Source of the DNA: Flagellimonas algicola
GTDB taxonomy: Bacteria; Bacteroidota; Bacteroidia; Flavobacteriales; Flavobacteriaceae
Assembly: GCF_005937185.1 (NCBI RefSeq)
Contig: NZ_VCNI01000002.1
Span: 1,426,001 to 1,490,000 of the forward strand
DNA length: 64,000 bases
Direction: 5' to 3'
Shown here in pieces: positions 32,207-41,940 of the stretch; positions within the stretch are counted from its first letter, which is position 1; each line of letters starts with the position of its first letter. Made by a program: the position numbers and the translations under genes. The notes below the pieces were generated by a model. The model had not been told where the DNA came from. It worked only from the letters and a program-made list of their open reading frames with translations, and searched no databases.

Positions 32207-32602
32207 TCACAGATTATCCTGTTTATCCTTGATTCTCCAAGGAGGATTTAATCTATTTTCTCCACCATAAAACAAGATCAATTGATTGCCGTCGGGATCC
32301 TTTAACCGGGCTTCCCTCCAAAGCCAACGTTGATCCGCAGGCTTTGAGTCAAAATTTATGCCTTTTTGGATCAAACCATCAACATAGGCATCCAAATCTT
32401 TGCACTCAAAATATACATAAATCCCATCGCCAGTAGGTAATTGTTCTGTCTGGTGAATGGAGAAGGTGGAGTTTCCATCCGGACATTCAAATCTTGCGTA
32501 GTGGGGCAAGGCTTCCACTATCAGTTTTAGTCCCAAAGTCTCATAAAACGGAACGGACTTGGATAAATCCAAGGAAGGAACGGTAATTTGGTTTAAGTTC
32601 AT
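32207..32602 (-). CDS. VOC-superfamily (glyoxalase/bleomycin resistance-like) protein
   Basis: 131 residues, one domain with two beta-alpha-beta-beta-beta units: MNLNQITVPSLDLSKSVPFYETLGLKLI, then GIYVYFECKDLDAYVDGLIQKGI, ending LKDPDGNQLILFYGG. It may bind a metal and act on or sequester a small molecule; the target is unknown. It overlaps the upstream small gene by four bases, indicating coupling. Confidence 0.88.
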   Translation of the reverse strand: MNLNQITVPSLDLSKSVPFYETLGLKLIVEALPHYARFECPDGNSTFSIHQTEQLPTGDGIYVYFECKDLDAYVDGLIQKGINFDSKPADQRWLWREARLKDPDGNQLILFYGGENRLNPPWRIKDKQDNL

Positions 32603-32826
32603 AGGGCCGTGAAGTTATTATTTCGTTTTTTCGCCTCCAAGAATCCTTTCAGGTTTTCCTTAATCAGGTAGTCCCAAGCTGCTATATCAATTTCTCTATG
32701 GAATTCTGGGATATAGTAAAGAAATGGCTCAAGAGCCGTATAGGATAGCTTAGGATTTGTCTTTGAGTTTTCCTCTTCTAACTCAAAAGTTTGTTCTACC
32801 ACAACAGGCATTTCAATCTTATTCAT
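32599..32826 (-). CDS. Small protein of unknown function
   Basis: 75 residues, acidic N-terminal half (TFELEEENSKTNPK) and a helical C-terminal half (AAWDYLIKENLKGFLEAKKR). No signal peptide and no recognised domain. It overlaps the VOC gene by four bases (ATGA), which supports it being translated and suggests a linked role. Confidence 0.55.
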   Translation of the reverse strand: MNKIEMPVVVEQTFELEEENSKTNPKLSYTALEPFLYYIPEFHREIDIAAWDYLIKENLKGFLEAKKRNNNFTAL

Positions 32827-32895
32827 GAATATGTTTTTTATGATTGAATAGACCTAAAACTAGGCAAGCAAGTCAGCTTTGTGGATTAAAGTTCT

Positions 32896-33621
32896 TCATT
32901 TGGAATCAAGTCTAGCATTGATTGCCGCCCTAATCTGTTCACCGCCTTCTTGAAATTGCTCAATGGTAGGAACATAATTCTCATATAGAAGACTATACCT
33001 AAAGGCGCATAAATTTTTGAACTCTACATCCGTTAGCATATAGTTTTTGAACTTTTCGTCTTTATTATTTTTCATTATTTGGGCATACCAATCTTGATTC
33101 TTCCATAGGTCATTCGTTTTAATGAGATCATCAATAATTAGATTTTCCACCTTACCCGCAAAAAAAAGGGAACTAGCGTAAAAGTTAATGATCCTAAAGG
33201 ATAAAGAATCGTTCATGCTAACTGATTGGTCTTCAAAATTGCGAAGTAAGTCATAACCTCTTTGTTCAATACTCAATACCCTAACATCGGTCAATATTGA
33301 AAAGATCAGTTCATTTTCTTCAATATCTTTTAGCGTTAATGAGTCATGTAAAATTTTCTCAAAAGTGTTTTTCCTGTCCTGGATGAAATTAAGCACCATG
33401 GCCACTTCAGAAGAATCCTTTTTTATATCTTCAACTACAGTTTTATAAATATTACCCTTGATTTTCTCATGTTGCCGTGATTCATTCCAATTGTTGATAC
33501 TAAGTGCGATTAAAATACCAATGACTACAAGGGCAATTTCACCTAGGGCGTATGTAAGGTATTTGGTGGTTTTGCTTTCTTCGAGCAGATTTTGACGAAT
33601 ACGTCTAAAAAATTTAATCAT
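32896..33621 (-). CDS. DUF6090-family membrane-anchored protein
   Basis: 241 residues. The N-terminus MIKFFRRIRQNLLEESKTTKYLTYALGEIALVVIGILIALSINNWNE is the hallmark of flavobacterial DUF6090 proteins: a conserved basic cytoplasmic part, a single membrane helix at about 27-43, and a helical extracytoplasmic domain. The rest (about 50-241) is charged and predicted helical. Function unknown. It is a single-gene unit on the minus strand. Confidence 0.85.
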   Translation of the reverse strand: MIKFFRRIRQNLLEESKTTKYLTYALGEIALVVIGILIALSINNWNESRQHEKIKGNIYKTVVEDIKKDSSEVAMVLNFIQDRKNTFEKILHDSLTLKDIEENELIFSILTDVRVLSIEQRGYDLLRNFEDQSVSMNDSLSFRIINFYASSLFFAGKVENLIIDDLIKTNDLWKNQDWYAQIMKNNKDEKFKNYMLTDVEFKNLCAFRYSLLYENYVPTIEQFQEGGEQIRAAINARLDSK

Positions 33622-33819
33622 ATTTCTAGTTGATGATTAGGAAGTTTAGAATCTTATAAAAGCATTGACGTTCTAGGTTTAATGGTGCATACCGAAGATA
33701 CACATAAGAATTAATAACCATAAGGATTTTACTGACGGGGAGAGTTGACCAAACCTATGTTAAAATGAAATAAATCGTACCCCAGTGGGTTTATACCACG
33801 ATTGATATCCGAGCAGCCT

Positions 33820-33827
33820 TATTTTTG
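33820..33827 (+). promoter_or_regulatory. -7 promoter box upstream of the gene at 33863
   Basis: TATTTTTG matches TAnnTTTG exactly; no good TTTG is seen 20 bases upstream. The start codon at 33863 is 35 bases downstream. Confidence 0.5.
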
Positions 33828-33862
33828 CTAAATTGTTGATTGGATATAAACCAAGTGATAAT

Positions 33863-34414
33863 ATGGCCATCAAAATCGAGTGGAATTCGGAGCGAATACT
33901 AAGCCTAACGGCCATGGTCATTAGTTTTATAACCCTCATTATTTTCATTTACCAGACCAATTTAATGAGTCGACAAAATTACTTGTCCATCTTACCGTAT
34001 CTATCCCTGTCAATTTCCAACAGTTCTGCGGATGATCAGTATAGTCTTTCGTTGGAAAATTATGGTGTTGGTCCGGCCATTTTGGAAAGTGTAACCATAA
34101 AGCATAAGGGAGCGTCTTTTGACTTGGCAGATTTTGATAATGAAGTACTCACTTTTCTAAAAAGTAGAATGCCAGAATTGGATAGCATAAAAGCTATTTC
34201 TTACTCAACTTTGGATAAAGGGATGGCCATCCCGGTCAATTCCTCTTACAACATCGTGGAAGTCAAAAACTCTAGGAAAGATTATCTACTCTTACGAAAC
34301 AGTTTGAACCATTTGTTGGAAGAAGGCTTGTATTTTGAAATCATTTATAGATCCATACAAAATGAACGCTGGAGGATTACCAATGATACAGAGGGCCCGG
34401 AAAAACTGGATTGA
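33863..34414 (+). CDS. Membrane-anchored protein of unknown function
   Basis: 183 residues from the ATG at 33863; an upstream TTG at 33833 overlaps the promoter zone and is less likely. One hydrophobic segment (ILSLTAMVISFITLIIFIY) near the N-terminus is followed by a soluble domain with several beta strands (LSLENYGVGPAILESVTIKHKG). This layout resembles small membrane proteins with an extracytoplasmic Ig-like or beta domain, with no known function. It is convergent with the hybrid kinase operon. Confidence 0.65.
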   Translation: MAIKIEWNSERILSLTAMVISFITLIIFIYQTNLMSRQNYLSILPYLSLSISNSSADDQYSLSLENYGVGPAILESVTIKHKGASFDLADFDNEVLTFLKSRMPELDSIKAISYSTLDKGMAIPVNSSYNIVEVKNSRKDYLLLRNSLNHLLEEGLYFEIIYRSIQNERWRITNDTEGPEKLD

Positions 34415-34434
34415 CTAAAGCAATCAACGTGGGT

Positions 34435-35979
34435 TTAAGAGGCACGCTGCTCGTTAACTTGGGAAATTAGGTGTTTCAGCATATTTTCCACGGGGGGTTT
34501 TTCATAGACTCCATCAATTCCCGACTTTTTGGAAAGTGCCTGGACTTCATCGTTTATGAATCCTGTTAGACCAAAAATTGGGATTTCAATACCCTTATTT
34601 CGAATTTCTTTGGCCAGGTCATAACCACTAATTCCTGGCATGTTGATGTCCGTAAATATTAAATCCGGATTTATCGCCTCTACCTGATCAAGCAAAGCCT
34701 CCCCATCTTCGAGCATGGTAATGTTCCCGCCAATTTTACTGAATACGACTTCGGAAAGGGTTCGCATCAAGATATCATCATCAACCACCACAATGTTCAG
34801 TTGTTCATCCTTTGAAGGTAATTCTTGCTCCACAAATTGATTGGAAATTGGCTTTAAGGTTCCCAACTCCCGGATGGGAAGCTCGATGGTAAAGCAGGAG
34901 CCCACACCTACCTCACTGGTTACCGTTATTTCCGCCTTATGGGCGTCCACAATCTTCTTGACGATCATAAGCCCCAGTCCAGTACTTTTTTCACCAGCGG
35001 TGGATTTCACCGAGGTTTTGGCAAACGGATCGAACAAAGTGATAATTTCTTTTTTCGGAATACCTTGCCCTTCATCCTTGAGGGAAATCAACAGATGATC
35101 ATCTTTTTGTTGGGCATTCATATGGATGGAGGTGCCTTCATGCGAAAACTTGATGGCGTTGGTAATCAGGTTGTTGAAGACCTGGTTCATCTTGTTTCGG
35201 TCAAAAGCGGTTTGAAGTCCATTTACTTGAATATCGCCAATGAGACTGATTTTCTTTTTGTTGGCAAAAACTTGGTTAAATTGGATGCTGCTTTCCAGAA
35301 AGGACCCTACATCCACCATTTCTTCTTCCAGATCAATGTTTCCTGATTCAATTTTACTAATATCCAAAAACTCATTGACCAGGTTTTGTGCAAATTTGGT
35401 GGAAACAAAAATGTTTTCCAGTTCTTGGATTTTGGCACGGTCCTTTAGAACAGGCTCCAATTCGTTTAGAAGGGATTTGGAATAAAATTCAATAATGGCC
35501 AATGGATTCCGAATATCATGGGCGGCAATTCCCAAGAACTTGTTTTTTAGCTTGTTCAGCGCATCCAGTTCCTGATATTGGTGTTCCAGGGTTCTTTTTT
35601 GATTGTAGAGGGTAACAAAAATGTCAACTTTGGCCGCCACAATTTCTGGGTCAAGCGGCTTGTATAAATAGTCCACCGCACCTTCGGAATATCCTTTGAT
35701 CACATATTGTTTCTCTTTGTTGATGGCAGTGGCAAAAATGACCGGCACGTTTTGGGTGTTCTTCTTACTCCTGAAAATTTCCACGAATTCAAAACCGTTC
35801 ATTTCTGGCATTTGGACATCGGTGATGACCAATGCAAATTCATGCTTTCGTGCCAATTTTAAAGCTTCATTTCCGCTTGTGGCCGAAATGATCTCTCGGT
35901 CCTCCTTTTCAATAATCTGTTCCAGGGAATATAAATTTTCCACTAGATCATCTACGATAAGAATTTTTGCTTTGTCCAT
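34435..35979 (-). CDS. Hybrid response regulator-histidine kinase (REC-HisKA-HATPase-REC)
   Basis: 514 residues without membrane segments. The N-terminal receiver (about 1-125) has phospho-acceptor D54 (VITDVQMPEM). The HisKA domain has H154 (AAHDIRNPL), then HATPase_c (about 250-370, FNNLITNAIKFSHEG, GLGLMIVKK). A C-terminal receiver has D444 (IFTDINMPGISG). The protein is cytoplasmic. As the last gene in the operon, three bases from the CheB gene, it probably takes phosphate from or gives it to the large hybrid kinase encoded first. Confidence 0.93.
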   Translation of the reverse strand: MDKAKILIVDDLVENLYSLEQIIEKEDREIISATSGNEALKLARKHEFALVITDVQMPEMNGFEFVEIFRSKKNTQNVPVIFATAINKEKQYVIKGYSEGAVDYLYKPLDPEIVAAKVDIFVTLYNQKRTLEHQYQELDALNKLKNKFLGIAAHDIRNPLAIIEFYSKSLLNELEPVLKDRAKIQELENIFVSTKFAQNLVNEFLDISKIESGNIDLEEEMVDVGSFLESSIQFNQVFANKKKISLIGDIQVNGLQTAFDRNKMNQVFNNLITNAIKFSHEGTSIHMNAQQKDDHLLISLKDEGQGIPKKEIITLFDPFAKTSVKSTAGEKSTGLGLMIVKKIVDAHKAEITVTSEVGVGSCFTIELPIRELGTLKPISNQFVEQELPSKDEQLNIVVVDDDILMRTLSEVVFSKIGGNITMLEDGEALLDQVEAINPDLIFTDINMPGISGYDLAKEIRNKGIEIPIFGLTGFINDEVQALSKKSGIDGVYEKPPVENMLKHLISQVNEQRAS

Positions 35980-35981
35980 TT

Positions 35982-36587
35982 TTAAAAGTATTTGGCGGCT
36001 GTTTTATAAAGTTCTTTGGTGGTTACAATGTGGTCTACCTTGTCCAAGCTATCAATAACTGCACTTGGCATTGTTTTGGCAAAGGCCTCTGTTGGATTTT
36101 GCACAATAATTTTTCCATTTCTGCGGGATACACATTTAGCACCATCCGCACCATCAGAATTGGCACCGCTCACAATAATGGCGATCAATCGATCCTTAAG
36201 ATTATATGAAAATGATTCTAGGGATACATCCGCCGAAGGTCTGGAGAACATTACTTTTTCACTGAGGTCCAGACTCAAGGTCATGTCCTTTTCCAGCATA
36301 CAGTGATATCCTGCAGGGGCTATATAAATGACCCCTTTTTCCAAAGGGACGCCATGTTCAATTGCTTTGACCATTACATTAAGTTTTTCATTCAAATACC
36401 TGACCAGCAAATCCCGTGTCCCGGTTTTTCTGTGCAGGATCACTACTAAAGCGGCCCTTAGGTTTTTTTGGCTCACATTCATTAAGAACTTTTCCAACAC
36501 CTCAATGGCGCCGGTAGAACCGCAAAAAAGTACCACCTTGATAGTGCTGTGGCTATCTTTTTTTTCTATAGATCTTGAGTTTGCCAT
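35982..36587 (-). CDS. CheB-like methylesterase/deamidase domain protein without receiver
   Basis: 201 residues corresponding to the CheB catalytic domain alone. The triad residues are S24 (CGSTGAIEV), H52 (ILHRKTG) and D145 (VSGANSDGADG), with YIAPAGYH in between. It lacks the N-terminal receiver domain of chemotaxis CheB. It overlaps the CheR gene by 35 bases and is followed by the REC-HK-REC gene. No chemoreceptor, CheA or CheW gene is in the window, so its substrate is probably not a classical receptor. Confidence 0.9.
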   Translation of the reverse strand: MANSRSIEKKDSHSTIKVVLFCGSTGAIEVLEKFLMNVSQKNLRAALVVILHRKTGTRDLLVRYLNEKLNVMVKAIEHGVPLEKGVIYIAPAGYHCMLEKDMTLSLDLSEKVMFSRPSADVSLESFSYNLKDRLIAIIVSGANSDGADGAKCVSRRNGKIIVQNPTEAFAKTMPSAVIDSLDKVDHIVTTKELYKTAAKYF

Positions 36588-37380
36588 TTACAATTTCCAG
36601 TTCATTTAAAACCGTTGAAAAAACTGCGCTCTCCTTCACTCCCAAGATTAAATAACCACGGGGTACAAGACTATCAATGAACAGGCGCAACACTTTGTTT
36701 TGCTGCGCTGTGGTCAGATAGATAAAAACATTGCGACACATGATCATATGCATTTGGTTGAAGGAGGTACCATTGATTAGGTTGTGCTTGGTAAATACCA
36801 TATTCTTTCCCAATTCCCTGTTCATTTTTGCCTTGCCGTAGTTGGCTACATAATAATCCGAGAGAGACATCGCTCCTCCAGATCTTATGTAATTGGCGGA
36901 ATAGTCCTTCATTTCCTTTAGCTCATAAATTCCCTTTTTAGCTTGGGCCAGCACTTCAGAATTAATGTCCGTACAATACTGGACTGTTCTTCTCAGTAGT
37001 CCATGTTCCTTTAGTAATATGGCAAGACTTAGGGGTTCTTGCCCTGTTGAGCATCCCGCATGCCAGATGTTGATCCTGGGATAGGTTTCCAGTACACTAA
37101 AAACTTCGTCCTTTAGGAATTTGAACACTTCAAAATCCCTGAACATTTCCGTAGTGTTAACAGAGATTTCGTTCAGTAATTCTTCATCACTCAATTGCTG
37201 ATTGGCCAGGTAGTATTTGAAAGCCGTAAAGGAATCGCAGGATTTTAGTTGCATTAGACGCAAGACCCGCCTCCGTAACGATTCCAAAGCATAGCCCGAA
37301 AAATCGATGCCATAAAGCTTGTCGGATAATTGTATAAAATCATCCAGTTCGTTTTCTGAAATTTCTAGGAGCGCTTCCAT
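36553..37380 (-). CDS. CheR-like methyltransferase
   Basis: 275 residues from the ATG in a TAATG overlap with the upstream kinase gene (an alternative start is 15 bases upstream). The N-terminal helical domain reads FSGYALESLRRRVLRLMQ; SVNTTEMFRD corresponds to the TTxFFR segment; the SAM-binding motif is WHAGCSTGQEPLSLAI, followed by ATDIN-type CTDINSEVL and IMCRNVFIYL. It should methylate glutamate residues on a signalling protein, opposed by the adjacent CheB. Translational coupling on both sides ties it to the kinases. Confidence 0.92.
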   Translation of the reverse strand: MEALLEISENELDDFIQLSDKLYGIDFSGYALESLRRRVLRLMQLKSCDSFTAFKYYLANQQLSDEELLNEISVNTTEMFRDFEVFKFLKDEVFSVLETYPRINIWHAGCSTGQEPLSLAILLKEHGLLRRTVQYCTDINSEVLAQAKKGIYELKEMKDYSANYIRSGGAMSLSDYYVANYGKAKMNRELGKNMVFTKHNLINGTSFNQMHMIMCRNVFIYLTTAQQNKVLRLFIDSLVPRGYLILGVKESAVFSTVLNELEIVNGKLKIYRKKR

Positions 37381-40300
37381 TAATTGTATAACCAAACCCT
37401 TAATAGGGACATTAGTTTTTCTACATCCAAGGGCTTGGACATATAGTCACTTACCCCTGCTTCCAGACATTTTTCACGGTCTCCTTTCATGGCCTTGGCG
37501 GTCAATGCAATAATAGGAAGCTTGGTGTGCCCCATTCCCCGAATTTTTTTGGTTGCCTCATACCCGTCCATGACCGGCATCATAATATCCATAAGCACAG
37601 CATCAAATTCGCCGTTCTTTACTTCTTCCACTGCTTCCGCGCCATTGGTGGCTATGGTTACTACAACCTCTGCATCTTCCAAAACTGTTTCCAGGGCGTA
37701 GATGTTTCTCATGTCATCATCCACAATGAGAATCCTTTTTCCTTTTATGATGTCTTCTGATCCAAATTCCTTGGGAGGCAAGACTTGATAATCGGTTTGG
37801 GTGGCGTTCAGCATGTTCATGAAGAGTTCGGTTTCTTCAGAAAGACGGTCATAGGATTTAGTAGTCTTCAGTACTACCGAGGTGTCCTTGTGGCGCTCAA
37901 TCTGCTTCAGTTCTTTTTTGGTCAGTTCGCGACCGGTAAATACGATTACTGGAACCTCTTTTTTCTGCATTTTAAGCTCACTTAATAGTTCAATGCCATC
38001 TATATCAGGCAAGCCAAGGTCCAAAACAACCAAATCGGGATGCTCACTTTTGAACAACTTTCGGGCATCCTTGGCATTTTTCGCGGCAATGGCGTCCAAT
38101 CGTTTGCTTTTGATCATTTCCTGTAGCGCTTGATTGTTCAATTCATCATCTTCAATGATCAGTACTTTTTTAACATCATTGGTTGAAATGGATTCTGAAA
38201 TAAGGGAAAAGGTTTGCTCCAGGGTATCCAGCGCAATGGGCTTCACCAAATATTCCACAGCTCCCATTTCCAGACCAAGTTTGGTTTTATCAATACCGGA
38301 AATAACATGTACGGGGATATGGGCGTTTTCTTTGCTGGCTTTTAGTTTTTTCAGTACCGTCCAGCCATCCATTACAGGTAACTGCATATCTAGGATTATG
38401 GCCTTTGGGTTGTATACCTCCACATGTTGTAGAGCCTTGTCGCCTTGATCGGTGACCACTACTTTGAAACCATTCTCTCTAGCTTGATCTAGAAGTACCT
38501 TGGCAAATTGAAGGTCATCTTCCACAACCAAAATAGTGTTATCGCCCTCTTGAAGCTGATCACGATCATCGGCGATAACGGCTTCCAACTTTTTCCCCAA
38601 AGCTTTTTTCTTGTTGCCCGAGGCGGTTTTTTCATCCATTTCTGGGGTTTCCAAAACCTTGGAGTCTTCTTGTTCAGTTGATTGTTCTTCGGGTTCCTTG
38701 TTCTCAGCGGTTGCCTGTTGAACTACTTCCGAACAGTCGAAGGGAAGGAACAGTGTGAAAGTAGAACCTTTGCCAACTTCACTTTCCACAAAGATTTCTC
38801 CGCCCAAAAGCTTTACCAATTCTTTGGAAATACTTAAACCTAGGCCGGTACCTCCATATTTTCTTTGTGTAGTGCCATCCTCTTGTACAAATGCTTCAAA
38901 AACTGACCCCAATTTTTCTTTCGCGATTCCAATACCGGTATCTGTCACAGAAATTTGCAATACCTGTTCTTGCTTTAAAAGGGAAGGACTGGTGAACTTT
39001 GGAAGTGTTCTGCTCTTTTTGAAGTCTAGGGTTACGGTACCATTCTCTTCAGTAAATTTGAAGGCATTGCTTAGTAAATTCTTGATAACTTGATTTAGCC
39101 TTTGTTTATCTGTGGTAAAGGTTTCCGGAAGGGATTTGTCTATGTTTAGCACAAAATCAACCCCTTTGTCCTGTGCTATGGCTACAAAGGTTTTTTTGCT
39201 GTCCTCTGCATACCTTATAATATCTTCTGATTCAATTTCCAACTCAATTTTACCGGATTCCACTTTGGCCAGATCCAATACCTCATTGATCAAGCTAAGT
39301 AGATCTTCTCCAGATTTATTGATGATTTGGGCAAATTCAATTTGTTTTTCGGTGAGGTTCTCTGTTTTGTTGTCTTGTAGCAATTTGGATAGAATGATGA
39401 CGCTATTGAGAGGTGTCCTAAGCTCGTGGGACATATTGGCCAAAAACTCAGATTTGTATCGACCACTTTTTTCAAGCTCCTCCGATTTGAGGACCAATGC
39501 CGCTTGAGCCTGTTCCAGGGCCGCATTTTTTTCAACTGTATACAGATGTTGTTCTTCCAGTTGTTGTGCCTTTTCCTCCAATAACACATTGGCTTTTTCC
39601 AATTCTTCCTGCTGTTGCCTCAATTCTTCTTCCGAAGCTTGCAACTGGTTGGCCTGTTTGGTAAGTTCTTCATTGGAAACCCGTAATTCTTCTTCTTGGG
39701 CCTCTACAATCTCTTTTTGTTTTTGAACTTCGAACTGAATCTTCTTTTGTTCCGTGATGTCAACAGCTATTTTAAGGACTTTATACGGCTGACCCTCCAC
39801 GTCTAGAATGGGGTTATACGACCCCTGAATCCAAACGGTTTTGTTATCTTTTCCTCGACGTTCAAATTCACCTTGTTTAAACTCCCCTTGCTTCAGTTCT
39901 TTCCAGAACCCCTGGTACTCTCTGGATTTGGAATAGGTATTGCCCACAAACATTTTGTGGTGTTTCCCTTGGATATCATCCAAAGTGTAACCCATTAGAT
40001 TAAGGAACAGATCGTTGGCAGAAAGTACATGTCCGTCCAAATCAAACTCAATGGCCGCATTGGAACGATTGATAGCGGAAATTTGATTGTTGATCTCTAT
40101 GGAGAGTTCATCCGTTTTTATTTGTTGCTCTTTTTGTTTGGTGATGTCCACCGCAACTTTTAGCACTTTATAGGGCTCACCCTCCACATCAAATATGGGA
40201 TTGTAGGAGCCTTGTATCCAAACAGATTGCTTTTCTCTTCCCCAACGTTCGAATTCTCCTTGTTTAAATTCACCTTTTTTGAGTTCTTTCCAAAACGTTT

Positions 40301-41645
40301 TGTATTCTTTGGATTTGGCATATTCAGCTTCCACGAATATTTCGTGGTGTTTGCCTTTTATCTCATCCAAACTATAGCCCATAAGGTCCAGGAAAAGGGA
40401 ATTGGCCGTAAGAATGTTTCCGTCAAGATCAAATTCGATGGCCGCATTGGAACGATTGATAGCGGATATTTGATTGTTGATTTCAATGGACAGTTCCTCG
40501 GTTTTGGCTCTTTCAACCACTCCTTTGATAATGATTCCAATGGAAGAACAGATTTCCTTTACGAACTCCTGTTGCACCTCACTGAAACTACCTATGGTTC
40601 CAAACTCCATTACCCCAATAATCTCGCTGTTGTGTTTTATTGGAATTATGGTTATTTCGTTCGGGATGGACTTACCGGAACTAGAGTTAACCTCTATATA
40701 GTTTTCTGGAATGTCCTTTATGGTTATTGGTTCTCCCTCAAAGGCACATTGGCCTACCAGACCTTCGCCAAATTTTAAGGTTTCGGGAAGTCCCTTGGTA
40801 TTTTTAAAAGCGTAGCTTCCATATAGTTTCAATTCGTCCGAATCACAGTCAAAAAGACCCTGGTTTAGATAAAAGGTACCCACGGAAGCTTCCAGAAGTT
40901 TGCTAATTACCCCGCTCAAGATGGCTGTAAGTGCATCAATGTCCTGAACTCCCTTGGTTACGTCATATACTTTTGAAATGGCTGTTTTGATCCAATGCTG
41001 TTTTTCAATTTCCTGGGTTCTTTTTTCAATCTCTTCCTGTTGTCGGGTTTCTTCGGATAGATCCCGCATAATACCTGCTAGGGTAAACTGGGCCCCAATC
41101 TGGATTTCCGCAATTGAAACATTGACGTTAAACAGTGTACCGTCCTTTTTTCTGGCCAATACCCTTTGATCCTTACCAATTAGCTGAGCATTTTTAGTAT
41201 TCTTGCTGCATTCAGTAGTGTCATTCGCATTATGGACAAAATCGTCCGAGAGCAAAAAGTCGATGTGCTTTCCTTTAATTTCCTTCTCCGTATATTGAAA
41301 TAGGGATTCTGCAGCAGGGTTGAACGACTGTATAACCTGATTGCCATCCATAGTGAAGATGCACTCGGCGGCAGTTTTGATTATGGCCCTATTTTGAGCA
41401 AAATGCGAACTATCCCTTGCTGTTTTTTTTAGGTTTCTATACACCAGGACACTTGAAACCAATAGTAAGGAAGTTAGGCCAACAATCAGCAACCAGTATA
41501 CGGGCAAGGATTTACTATCAAAACTTGATACCAGCCAGGTTAGTAGCATTGAAGATAATAGCATGGCCACGAATAGCACAGCTGTCGATTTAAATGTATT
41601 GGTAAACGTATCTTTTACCTTTTCCCTTATAATAGTTGCATTCAT
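37380..41645 (-). CDS. Giant hybrid sensor kinase (2 TM, PAS-GAF-PAS-PAS, coiled coil, HisKA-HATPase, REC x3)
   Basis: 1421 residues. Two N-terminal membrane helices (about 20-65) are followed by PAS (about 85-200), GAF (about 215-375), and two nearly duplicate PAS-PAC modules (about 380-640). A long coiled coil (about 640-735) leads to HisKA with H740 (NMSHELRTPL) and HATPase_c (about 840-975, LGLSISKEL). Three receiver domains occupy the C-terminus, with phospho-acceptors in ILDMQLPVMDG, VVLDLGLPDIDG and LMDIMMPVMDG. The short periplasmic loop suggests that stimuli are sensed in the cytoplasm. It is the first gene of a four-gene operon with CheR, CheB and a second hybrid kinase. Confidence 0.94.
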   Translation of the reverse strand: MNATIIREKVKDTFTNTFKSTAVLFVAMLLSSMLLTWLVSSFDSKSLPVYWLLIVGLTSLLLVSSVLVYRNLKKTARDSSHFAQNRAIIKTAAECIFTMDGNQVIQSFNPAAESLFQYTEKEIKGKHIDFLLSDDFVHNANDTTECSKNTKNAQLIGKDQRVLARKKDGTLFNVNVSIAEIQIGAQFTLAGIMRDLSEETRQQEEIEKRTQEIEKQHWIKTAISKVYDVTKGVQDIDALTAILSGVISKLLEASVGTFYLNQGLFDCDSDELKLYGSYAFKNTKGLPETLKFGEGLVGQCAFEGEPITIKDIPENYIEVNSSSGKSIPNEITIIPIKHNSEIIGVMEFGTIGSFSEVQQEFVKEICSSIGIIIKGVVERAKTEELSIEINNQISAINRSNAAIEFDLDGNILTANSLFLDLMGYSLDEIKGKHHEIFVEAEYAKSKEYKTFWKELKKGEFKQGEFERWGREKQSVWIQGSYNPIFDVEGEPYKVLKVAVDITKQKEQQIKTDELSIEINNQISAINRSNAAIEFDLDGHVLSANDLFLNLMGYTLDDIQGKHHKMFVGNTYSKSREYQGFWKELKQGEFKQGEFERRGKDNKTVWIQGSYNPILDVEGQPYKVLKIAVDITEQKKIQFEVQKQKEIVEAQEEELRVSNEELTKQANQLQASEEELRQQQEELEKANVLLEEKAQQLEEQHLYTVEKNAALEQAQAALVLKSEELEKSGRYKSEFLANMSHELRTPLNSVIILSKLLQDNKTENLTEKQIEFAQIINKSGEDLLSLINEVLDLAKVESGKIELEIESEDIIRYAEDSKKTFVAIAQDKGVDFVLNIDKSLPETFTTDKQRLNQVIKNLLSNAFKFTEENGTVTLDFKKSRTLPKFTSPSLLKQEQVLQISVTDTGIGIAKEKLGSVFEAFVQEDGTTQRKYGGTGLGLSISKELVKLLGGEIFVESEVGKGSTFTLFLPFDCSEVVQQATAENKEPEEQSTEQEDSKVLETPEMDEKTASGNKKKALGKKLEAVIADDRDQLQEGDNTILVVEDDLQFAKVLLDQARENGFKVVVTDQGDKALQHVEVYNPKAIILDMQLPVMDGWTVLKKLKASKENAHIPVHVISGIDKTKLGLEMGAVEYLVKPIALDTLEQTFSLISESISTNDVKKVLIIEDDELNNQALQEMIKSKRLDAIAAKNAKDARKLFKSEHPDLVVLDLGLPDIDGIELLSELKMQKKEVPVIVFTGRELTKKELKQIERHKDTSVVLKTTKSYDRLSEETELFMNMLNATQTDYQVLPPKEFGSEDIIKGKRILIVDDDMRNIYALETVLEDAEVVVTIATNGAEAVEEVKNGEFDAVLMDIMMPVMDGYEATKKIRGMGHTKLPIIALTAKAMKGDREKCLEAGVSDYMSKPLDVEKLMSLLRVWLYN

Positions 41646-41833
41646 ACGAATTATAAATAAAAACTACAATCAATGTAAGTCTTTACCTACAACGTATTTT
41701 TTGAACCATTTGTATGCAATGACTTGAAAGTTTTTGGATAATGAGGTAATCTTTCTGAAGATACGGCACTAATATCTAGAACTTATGACCTGGGAAACCG
41801 TGATTGAAGAGCACGGGTGAAATTTGAAAAAAA

Positions 41834-41873
41834 GCACAAAAAAAGCACCCTTCTTCAAGAGTGCTTTCTGTAT
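41834..41873 (-). terminator. Terminator hairpin, second tandem copy
   Basis: On the minus strand AAAGCACTCTT and AAGGGTGCTTT pair around GAAG, followed by seven T. The 40-base unit is identical to 41941-41980. It would catch read-through from the tRNA gene. Confidence 0.8.
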
Positions 41874-41906
41874 TTAATGGGTTGTGTTACTTCCAGTTAT
41901 TCCTTC

Positions 41907-41935
41907 AACAGGTTCAGGACAGGCCTCGATTCATT
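41907..41935 (-). repeat. Dispersed short repeat between the two terminators
   Basis: On the minus strand the stretch includes GGCCTGTCCTGAACCTGTTG and AAGGA, a version of a common bacterial intergenic repeat (CCTGAnCnTGTCGAAGGA). It sits between two identical terminators. Confidence 0.5.
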
Positions 41936-41940
41936 TTGTT

